A stretch of DNA of 35,416 nucleotides, taken from the NCBI GenBank assembly GCA_027006175.1, contig JALTKS010000110.1, positions 1 through 35,416 of the forward strand, in the 5' to 3' direction. A model generated the notes under the pieces. It saw only the letters and a program-made list of their open reading frames with translations, had not been told where the DNA came from and made no database searches. Shown piece after piece: positions 26,278 to 32,779 of this stretch (within the stretch, counting starts at the first letter, position 1; each line of letters starts with the position of its first letter). This DNA is from Gammaproteobacteria bacterium. Its GTDB lineage: Bacteria; Pseudomonadota; Gammaproteobacteria; AKS1. Made by a program: the position numbers and the translations under genes.

Positions 26278-28056
26278 TTGGCAACGCAGGTCCGTAAAAA
26301 AATAAGACTCGGTGATTTACTTGTTGAGCATAAAGTTATTTCTGAAAGTCAGCTCATGCAGGCGCTTGCGGCACAGAAAACCAGTGGTCGAAAACTGGGT
26401 AAGGTATTAATAGAAGAAGGGTTTATCGATGAAGATAAAATGCTTGACTTCCTTTCTCGCCAATTACGCATTCCTTTTATTGATCTGAAATACTATAAAT
26501 ATTCTACCGATACCGTCAGATTACTTCCCGAAACATACGCTCGTCGTTACCGTGCCATTAGCCTGGATACAACAGAAGATGACATTTTAGTCGGCATGGC
26601 CGACCCTACCGATATTTTCGGCTACGATGAAATTGCCAACATCCTCAAGCGCCCCATTCGTCAAGCCCTTGTGCGCGAAACTGACTTACTCCAAACCATT
26701 GATACGGTTTACCGTCGTACCGAGGACATTTCAGCATTTGCCGAAGAATTAGGTGAAGAGCTTTCAGAAAACGACTTTGATGTCAGCCAACTCGGCGATA
26801 CAACGGATGTGGCTGATGCACCTGTCGTTAAATTATTACAATCCCTTTTTGAAGATGCGGTACAAGTTGGCGCCTCAGATATTCATATTGAACCTGATGA
26901 AAACCAATTAAGAATACGCCAACGTATCGATGGTGTATTGCACGAAACCGTCATGAAAGAATCACGCATTGCTACAGCATTAGTGTCACGATTAAAGCTC
27001 ATGGCAAACCTTAATATATCTGAACGACGACTACCACAAGATGGTCGCTTTAATATTGGCGTTAGCGGTAAAAATATTGATGTACGCTTATCAACCATGC
27101 CAATTCAAAATGGTGAATCGGTGGTCATGCGGTTACTTGATCAATCTCAAGGTTTACTCGATTTAGATCACCTCGGTATGCCTGAAGATATTCATGAACG
27201 TTTCAAAAAAATTATCACCCGACCGCATGGTCTGGTTTTAGTAACCGGTCCAACCGGTAGTGGTAAAACCACCACACTTTACTCTGCTTTAAATATTTTA
27301 AACAAACCTGAAACTAAAATTATTACTGTTGAAGATCCGGTCGAATATCGTCTACCGCGTATCAATCAGGTTCAGGTTAAACCGCAAATCGAACTTACTT
27401 TCGCGCGTGTATTACGCACTGCCCTGCGGCAAGATCCAGATATTGTTCTTGTCGGCGAAATGCGCGATCACGAAACAGTCGAAATGGGCTTACGTGCTGC
27501 AATGACCGGTCATCTGGTTCTTTCAACCTTACATACAAATGATGCCATCAGTACCGCTTTACGCTTACTTGATATGGGTGCGGAAGGGTATCTTGTTGCT
27601 TCTGCGCTGGATGCCGTGCTCGCACAACGTCTGGTACGCCGTATTTGTGAAAGCTGTGTTGAAGAATACAAACTCAGCACACATGAATGGGCATGGGCAC
27701 AACAAATCATTGGCGACAAAACTGATAAAATTCAATTTAGACGTGGTTCTGGTTGCCCTCACTGTAATAATACCGGTTATCACGGTCGGATTGGTGTTTA
27801 CGAATTACTGGAAATTAATAATAGCCTTGCTGATGCACTGCGTAAAAATGATGCTGCCGCATTTAATCTTGCCGCCGAACTCCAGACATCATTCAGACCA
27901 TTAGTGCTATCTGTTATGGATCTCGCACAACAAGGTATCTCAACTATTTCTGAAGCCATGCGAATTGCGGGTGATATCTCTATTGATATTGATCAACCTG
28001 ATATTTCCACAACTGACATTGATATTGATCCTGATGGACTACAAACTGAATTTTAA
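26278..28056 (+). CDS. mshE: MSHA biogenesis ATPase MshE (GspE/PilB family)
   Basis: MshE is the cytoplasmic hexameric ATPase that powers MSHA pilus extension and is activated by c-di-GMP. This 592-residue protein has an N-terminal MshEN domain with two motif halves, RLGDLLVEHKVISESQLMQAL (key residues R, L, G, Q) and KLGKVLIEEGFIDEDKM. Walker A GPTGSGKT is at 324-331 and Walker B in DPDIVLVGEMRD. The zinc tetracysteine site is C457, C460, C493 and C496. An acidic Ile-Asp-rich tail occupies about 565-592. The start is TTG at 26278, 8 nt after AAGAGG. It is the first pilus gene in this window. Confidence 0.92.
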   Translation: MATQVRKKIRLGDLLVEHKVISESQLMQALAAQKTSGRKLGKVLIEEGFIDEDKMLDFLSRQLRIPFIDLKYYKYSTDTVRLLPETYARRYRAISLDTTEDDILVGMADPTDIFGYDEIANILKRPIRQALVRETDLLQTIDTVYRRTEDISAFAEELGEELSENDFDVSQLGDTTDVADAPVVKLLQSLFEDAVQVGASDIHIEPDENQLRIRQRIDGVLHETVMKESRIATALVSRLKLMANLNISERRLPQDGRFNIGVSGKNIDVRLSTMPIQNGESVVMRLLDQSQGLLDLDHLGMPEDIHERFKKIITRPHGLVLVTGPTGSGKTTTLYSALNILNKPETKIITVEDPVEYRLPRINQVQVKPQIELTFARVLRTALRQDPDIVLVGEMRDHETVEMGLRAAMTGHLVLSTLHTNDAISTALRLLDMGAEGYLVASALDAVLAQRLVRRICESCVEEYKLSTHEWAWAQQIIGDKTDKIQFRRGSGCPHCNNTGYHGRIGVYELLEINNSLADALRKNDAAAFNLAAELQTSFRPLVLSVMDLAQQGISTISEAMRIAGDISIDIDQPDISTTDIDIDPDGLQTEF

Positions 28057-28058
28057 TT

Positions 28059-29282
28059 ATGGCTACTTTCTTTTATAAAGGTCGCACCAATCGCGGTGAT
28101 TCCATTGAAGGCAACATAGAAGCCTCCAATGCAGATGCGGTTGCAACGCAATTATTTAACAGTGGCATTACCCCCATTGATATTTCGGAACAGCAACAAC
28201 AAAAACCAATTGACCTGTCCCTTAGTAATCCGTTTGGGAAAAAAGTTGGCCTTGATGAATTAATTTTATTTAGCAGACAAATGTATACCTTAATGAAAGC
28301 GGGTGTGCCTATCACTCGCTCTATTACCAGTCTCGCTGAATCATCACAAAATGCAATGCTAAAACAAACGCTTTTAACCATTGTTGAAGACCTAGAATCT
28401 GGTCGAGAACTTTCATCTGCAATGAGTCCCTTTTCAAAAATATTCAGCCACCTTTATATTAGTATGATTCAGGTTGGAGAAAATACCGGTCGGCTTGATG
28501 AATCTTTTTTACAAATATCGGAATATCTGGAATTAGAAAAAGGCACACGTGATCGAATTAAAGCCGCCTTGCGTTACCCTGTGATTGTCATGGTCGCCAT
28601 TGCTGCCGCCATTGCCGTTATTAATCTATTTGTTATTCCTGCCTTTGCCAAAGTGTATGCCGGGCTTCATGCTGAATTACCCTGGGCAACGAAAGTACTT
28701 ATCGCGACCTCTAATTTTACGGTGAATAACTGGCATTTTATTTTATCAGGATTAATCCTCACTGTTGTTGGCATCGTCATGTATTTACGTACCGATGAAG
28801 GTCGCTACAAATGGGATAAATATAAACTTCGACTGCCTATTGTTGGCAGCATTATTAATCGTTCACTCCTGGCGCGCTTTTCACGCTCTTTTGCAATGGC
28901 AACACGAGCCGGTGTGCCCCTCATACAAACCATGACCGTCGTTTCTCGCGCGGCTGATAACGCCTATATCTCCGAACGTATTCTGGATATGCGTAATGGC
29001 ATTGAACGTGGCGACACCTTAACTCGCACCGCCGCTGCAACAAACTTATTCACACCACTGGTATTGCAAATGATGGCCGTTGGTGAAGAAACCGGTGCCG
29101 TTGATGATTTATTACAGGAAGTCGCTGAATATTACGAACGCGAAGTTGACTATGACCTTAAAAATCTCAGCGCCGCCATTGAACCAATTTTAATTGTCGC
29201 TATCGGCATCATGGTATTCATACTTGCTCTTGGTGTATTCCTGCCAATGTGGGATCTTGCCGGTGCCTATAAAAATCGCTAA
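28059..29282 (+). CDS. mshG: MSHA platform protein MshG (GspF/PilC family)
   Basis: MshG is the inner-membrane platform protein of the pilus machine. The 407-residue protein begins with an ATFFYKGRTNRGDSIEG domain. Two GspF repeats follow (about 70-195 and 273-397), each with the FSRQ/FSRS and AGVP signatures. Three membrane segments are at about 174-195, 226-243 and 374-395. It starts 2 nt after mshE, so the ATPase and platform are coupled. Confidence 0.93.
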   Translation: MATFFYKGRTNRGDSIEGNIEASNADAVATQLFNSGITPIDISEQQQQKPIDLSLSNPFGKKVGLDELILFSRQMYTLMKAGVPITRSITSLAESSQNAMLKQTLLTIVEDLESGRELSSAMSPFSKIFSHLYISMIQVGENTGRLDESFLQISEYLELEKGTRDRIKAALRYPVIVMVAIAAAIAVINLFVIPAFAKVYAGLHAELPWATKVLIATSNFTVNNWHFILSGLILTVVGIVMYLRTDEGRYKWDKYKLRLPIVGSIINRSLLARFSRSFAMATRAGVPLIQTMTVVSRAADNAYISERILDMRNGIERGDTLTRTAAATNLFTPLVLQMMAVGEETGAVDDLLQEVAEYYEREVDYDLKNLSAAIEPILIVAIGIMVFILALGVFLPMWDLAGAYKNR

Positions 29283-29347
29283 TGCTTGATGCAATAATTA
29301 ACTATTTACGCTCTAACTCATTGAACTTATAGAGAAGGTGTCTAAGC

Positions 29348-29902
29348 TTGTTTAAACAACGTGGTTTTTCTCTGCTTGAACTGATTCTGGTTGTTACCAT
29401 TATTAGCGTGTTATTTGTCATTGCAGTGGATCGACTGGTTATTTTAAAAGTTGAAGCTGAAAAGACGGCCATGCAACAGGTACTGGGTACTTTGCGTAGT
29501 GCCATGAATATTCAGGTAGCAAAGCATATTGCGAGAAATAATTTAGCAAATTTAAGTGCGGCTGAGGGTCAAAACCCAATGGAATGGCTGTCAACAAAGC
29601 CAGAACGCTATATTGGTATTAAAGATGAGCCTGATCCGTCCGATATAGAAGGTTATCGGTGGTATTTTGATAGTTATAACAGATGGTTAGTCTATCGCGT
29701 TGGCAATAGTGACTACTTCAAAAGTTCACTAAAAGGACCTAAAAGAGCGCGCTTTCAGGTAATTCTTGACTATACTGACAGTAATAATAATGGAATTTAC
29801 GATACAAACACTGAAGAAATCAGCGGTTTAAGGCTACAAAACCTTGAGCCATATGAGTGGTTAAACGAGCCCATCACTATTGATGACTACGTTAAACCTT
29901 AA
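29348..29902 (+). CDS. mshB: Type IV pilin-like protein, probable MshB
   Basis: This 184-residue prepilin has the processing site QRG|FSLLELILVV, with G6, F7 and E11 at the +5 position, followed by the hydrophobic helix. The globular part is acidic and contains DYTDSNNNGIYDTNTEE, a calcium-loop-like stretch (D/N-rich, about 143-159). The start is TTG at 29348, 9 nt after GAAGG. Position between mshG and the major pilin fits MshB, a minor pilin needed for MSHA assembly in Vibrio. The MshB call rests on position and should be read as provisional. Confidence 0.8.
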   Translation: MFKQRGFSLLELILVVTIISVLFVIAVDRLVILKVEAEKTAMQQVLGTLRSAMNIQVAKHIARNNLANLSAAEGQNPMEWLSTKPERYIGIKDEPDPSDIEGYRWYFDSYNRWLVYRVGNSDYFKSSLKGPKRARFQVILDYTDSNNNGIYDTNTEEISGLRLQNLEPYEWLNEPITIDDYVKP

Positions 29903-29949
29903 TACAACTAACAACTGTTCTACTGAGCGAAAATTTAAGGAGTTCTAGC

Positions 29950-30393
29950 ATGAAAAAGCAACAAAGTGGTTTTACACTCATTGAATTGGTCATCGTGATC
30001 GTTATTTTGGGTCTTTTAGCAGCGACAGCACTCCCTCGCTTTGCCAACCTAACGGTTGATGCTCGTGTTGCTGCTCGCGCAGGTGCTGAAGGCGCAATTC
30101 GTTCTGCTTCTTCAATTGTTCATGCAAAAGCTCTTGTTGAGGGAGATGCAAGTACGGCAAGTGGTCAAAGCGTAACAATTGAAGGCGGTACTGTAGCGCT
30201 TGCTTACCTTTATCCTGCCTCAACAGCAGCAGGCATAGAGGCTGCGCTGGATTTAAGTGGCGCCTCTGTCAGTAGTACCGGTGGTACCACAACCGTTACT
30301 ATTGATGGGAATAGTAACTGTACTGTAACTTATACTGCTCCAACAGCAACAAATACCTTGCCAACATTTGGTGGTACCAGTACTTGCCAATAA
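29950..30393 (+). CDS. mshA: Major MSHA-type pilin (MshA)
   Basis: This 147-residue prepilin has leader MKKQQSG, cleavage before F8, and E12 at +5, followed by the conserved helix ELVIVIVILGLLAATALPRF. The mature part is small, rich in Ala, Ser, Thr and Gly, with two cysteines, C124 and C146, that can form the C-terminal disulfide loop of type IV pilins. It has a strong ribosome site (AAGGAG) and its own terminator (30421-30450), consistent with the most highly expressed gene of the cluster. Confidence 0.9.
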   Translation: MKKQQSGFTLIELVIVIVILGLLAATALPRFANLTVDARVAARAGAEGAIRSASSIVHAKALVEGDASTASGQSVTIEGGTVALAYLYPASTAAGIEAALDLSGASVSSTGGTTTVTIDGNSNCTVTYTAPTATNTLPTFGGTSTCQ

Positions 30394-30420
30394 TGAGTAA
30401 CTTGTAAAACTGTTAATAAT

Positions 30421-30450
30421 AAAGGGCGCTTACGGCGCCCTTTTGCTTTA
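30421..30450 (+). terminator. Rho-independent terminator after mshA
   Basis: GGGCGC (30424-30429) pairs with GCGCCC (30435-30440) around loop TTACG. AAA/TTT pairs extend the stem to nine base pairs, and TTTT with a T-rich tract follows. It sits 28 nt after the major pilin stop and 20 nt before the next pilin gene, so it should lower minor pilin expression relative to mshA. Confidence 0.85.
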
Positions 30451-30469
30451 TTTTCATCATTGATTATTT

Positions 30470-30955
30470 ATGAATAAATTTTACAAAATGAAAATTATGC
30501 AAGCATCACGTGGCTTTACCATGATTGAGTTAGTCACTGTTCTGGTGATTATTGGCATCATCTCGGCTGTTGCCCTACCGCGTTTTTTTAGTGCCGATAG
30601 TTTTAATGATCGTGGTTTTTACACTGAAGTCATTAATGCCATGCGGTTTTCGCAACAGCTTGCCGTGGCGATCAATTGCAATACACGCGTTGTGTTAAAC
30701 AGCAACTCATACAATATAACTCTGGATGATGATCCCTCAACTTGTTCTGGCAACTCGTTTACAACACCGGCCCGAAATCCTGTTACAGGTGAAAGTGGTT
30801 TTAGTGGTAGTAGCTCTAATGTCTCCATCACCCCTGCTACCGTCACGTTTAATGCATTAGGCGCGGTTGCCAGCGACACGACTATTACGGTTGGTGGTCG
30901 TAGTTTTTGCATTCATGCAACCACCGGATATATCAGCGAGGGTGGAGGATGCTAA
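30470..30955 (+). CDS. mshC: Minor pilin, probable MshC
   Basis: This prepilin has the processing site ASRG|FTMIELVTVLVIIG with the +5 glutamate, a conserved ALPRFF after the helix, and cysteines including C70, C92-like and the final GGGC. It is 161 residues from ATG at 30470. In-frame ATGs at 30488 and 30497 would give shorter leaders (the last gives MQASRG), and no ribosome site clearly decides between them. Position after mshA and before mshD fits MshC. The stop overlaps the mshD start by 7 nt. Confidence 0.82.
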   Translation: MNKFYKMKIMQASRGFTMIELVTVLVIIGIISAVALPRFFSADSFNDRGFYTEVINAMRFSQQLAVAINCNTRVVLNSNSYNITLDDDPSTCSGNSFTTPARNPVTGESGFSGSSSNVSITPATVTFNALGAVASDTTITVGGRSFCIHATTGYISEGGGC

Positions 30956-31416
30956 GTTCTCTACGCCAACAAGGCACGACACTGATTGAATTAATCATTT
31001 CAATCGTCATTATTGGTGTCGCACTCTCCGGTATTCTTTTAGTGATGAATCAGAATACAGGCGCGAGTACTGATCCGCTTATTCAGCATCAAGCTATTGC
31101 GATTGGAGAAGCGTACCTGGAAGAAATTCTTGAAAAACCGTTTGCTGATCCACAAGCACCTGACGGTGAAACCAACCGCAATCAATATGATGACATTGAT
31201 GACTATAATGCAATTGTTGCCCAGGTACCCCGTGATCAAAATGGCAACGCTATACCCGGGCTTAGTAATTACAGCGTTACCGTTACAGTTGTAAACGAAG
31301 CGATCGGCCCTGCCGGCGATCAAGCACCTGCCGGACAATCTTTTCGTGTTACTGTTTCTGTTGCCACACCGATCAATTCTACTATCCAAATCAGCGGCTA
31401 TCGGACGGATTTCTGA
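30949..31416 (+). CDS. mshD: Minor pilin, probable MshD
   Basis: This 155-residue prepilin from ATG at 30949 follows GAGGG with 6-nt spacing. The frame is open from 30907, but the pilin leader fixes the later start. The processing site reads RQQG|TTLIELIISIVIIG: glycine and the +5 glutamate are kept, but the first mature residue is threonine instead of phenylalanine. The mature part contains a D/N-rich stretch, GETNRNQYDDIDDYN. Its gene overlaps mshC by 7 nt and mshO by 1 nt. Confidence 0.85.
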   Translation: MLSSLRQQGTTLIELIISIVIIGVALSGILLVMNQNTGASTDPLIQHQAIAIGEAYLEEILEKPFADPQAPDGETNRNQYDDIDDYNAIVAQVPRDQNGNAIPGLSNYSVTVTVVNEAIGPAGDQAPAGQSFRVTVSVATPINSTIQISGYRTDF

Positions 31417-32282
31417 TGGCTATGCGTTACTCAAATGGTTTTTCGCTAATTGAATTAATCATAGTGATTGTCATCAGCGGCATTCTTGCCGGTATTATTA
31501 CGACATTTATAACCCAACCTGTTCAAGGTTTTATTGATCTATCCCGACGTGCCACGCTCGTTTATTCTGCCGAAAGTGCCATGCGTCGTATGCAGCGCGA
31601 CATTCGGCGCGCCTTACCCAATAGCATTCGTGTCACCGGTGGCGGTACCACCATTGAAATGATTAACACGGTTGCCGGCGCGCGCTATCGTGCCGCCCCT
31701 CCTGGAGCACCCAGTACCATTCTTGATTTTGATAGCCCTGACAGTGACTTTGATGTCCTTGGAAATTTAACGGAACTCATTAATAAAAACGGTCTAAGAG
31801 TATCTGTTTACAACACCGGTGATGTTGATGCTTCCGGTGTTCCTATGCCAGGTCATAATGCCTATGCCGCCCCAAATACTGATGGTGAAAATGTCATTAC
31901 ACCCGCAAGCGGTACAGGCAGTGTCGTAACGATTAGCGATTCCGGCAATGAAGACAGCGTTAATATCGCCGGTGGTTTTGAGTTTACCGAAGAATCGCCC
32001 AGTAATCGTGTTTATTTTATCGATACCGCGATTACATACCGTTGCAGTGGAGGAGAATTGCTTCGTTATACAAATTATAACTTTACTAATGCCAACCAGC
32101 CTGATCCACCCGCAGTCACGCCTGCGTTAATGGCCGACAATATTGGTAATTGCAGTTTTACCTATGATGCAGGTAGCCCATCACGTTCAGGGCTAATGAC
32201 ACTTGATCTGACTATCACCGATGCTTCAAGTAATGAGTCTGTCCGACTCTTGCATCAAGTGCATGTGGATAATGTGCCATGA
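31416..32282 (+). CDS. mshO: Large minor pilin, probable MshO
   Basis: This 288-residue prepilin has processing site YSNG|FSLIELIIVIVISG and is much larger than the other pilins, as expected for MshO (PilW/GspJ-like). After the helix come FITQPVQGFIDLSRRATLVYSAESAMRRMQRDIRRALPNSIRV, a stretch typical of the PilW/MshO type (key features: basic, RRM..RDIRRALP). The start codon shares one base with the mshD stop (TGATG). Confidence 0.88.
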   Translation: MAMRYSNGFSLIELIIVIVISGILAGIITTFITQPVQGFIDLSRRATLVYSAESAMRRMQRDIRRALPNSIRVTGGGTTIEMINTVAGARYRAAPPGAPSTILDFDSPDSDFDVLGNLTELINKNGLRVSVYNTGDVDASGVPMPGHNAYAAPNTDGENVITPASGTGSVVTISDSGNEDSVNIAGGFEFTEESPSNRVYFIDTAITYRCSGGELLRYTNYNFTNANQPDPPAVTPALMADNIGNCSFTYDAGSPSRSGLMTLDLTITDASSNESVRLLHQVHVDNVP

Positions 32283-32722
32283 TTATGATGCATCGACAAC
32301 ATGGCTTTTCACTTATTTCTGCCATCTTTATTCTGATTGTACTGGCGGCATTAGGTGCCTACATGGTGAGTGTCGGTGGAACAAATCGTGCTGCAAGCAC
32401 GGCTGCACTTCAAGGTGCGCGGGCTTATCAAGCCGCTAGAAGTGGTATTGACTGGTCTGTGTACACCATTATTACGGCTGCCGATCAGGCAACCGCCCGG
32501 AACAAATGCAGCAATATTATTAATGCAAATAGTTTTACATTAACGGCTGTTGGCTTAAGTGGTTTTAGTATTAATACGCTTTGCTCTTTTACCACGCATA
32601 GCCAACAAGGCAACAATAACGTGACTGTTTACAACATTACTAGCACGGCAACTTTTGGTGGTACCTATGGTAACCCTGACTTTGTACAACGACGTATTTC
32701 AGCGACCATTTCACCACCATAA
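32279..32722 (+). CDS. mshP: Minor pilin-like protein, probable MshP
   Basis: This 147-residue protein has a prepilin-type N-terminus, RQHG|FSLISAIFILIVLAALG, but serine replaces the +5 glutamate. Loss of this glutamate is typical of MshP, PilX and GspK, which are thought to sit at the pilus tip. The helix continues with VGGTNRAASTAALQGARAYQAARSG, also typical of PilX-type proteins. It overlaps mshO by 4 nt (ATGA). Confidence 0.85.
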   Translation: MIMMHRQHGFSLISAIFILIVLAALGAYMVSVGGTNRAASTAALQGARAYQAARSGIDWSVYTIITAADQATARNKCSNIINANSFTLTAVGLSGFSINTLCSFTTHSQQGNNNVTVYNITSTATFGGTYGNPDFVQRRISATISPP

Positions 32723-32779
32723 TGGGGCACACTCTGTTTGATATAACTTTATTTGCTGAATGAGCATTGAGACAAAATT

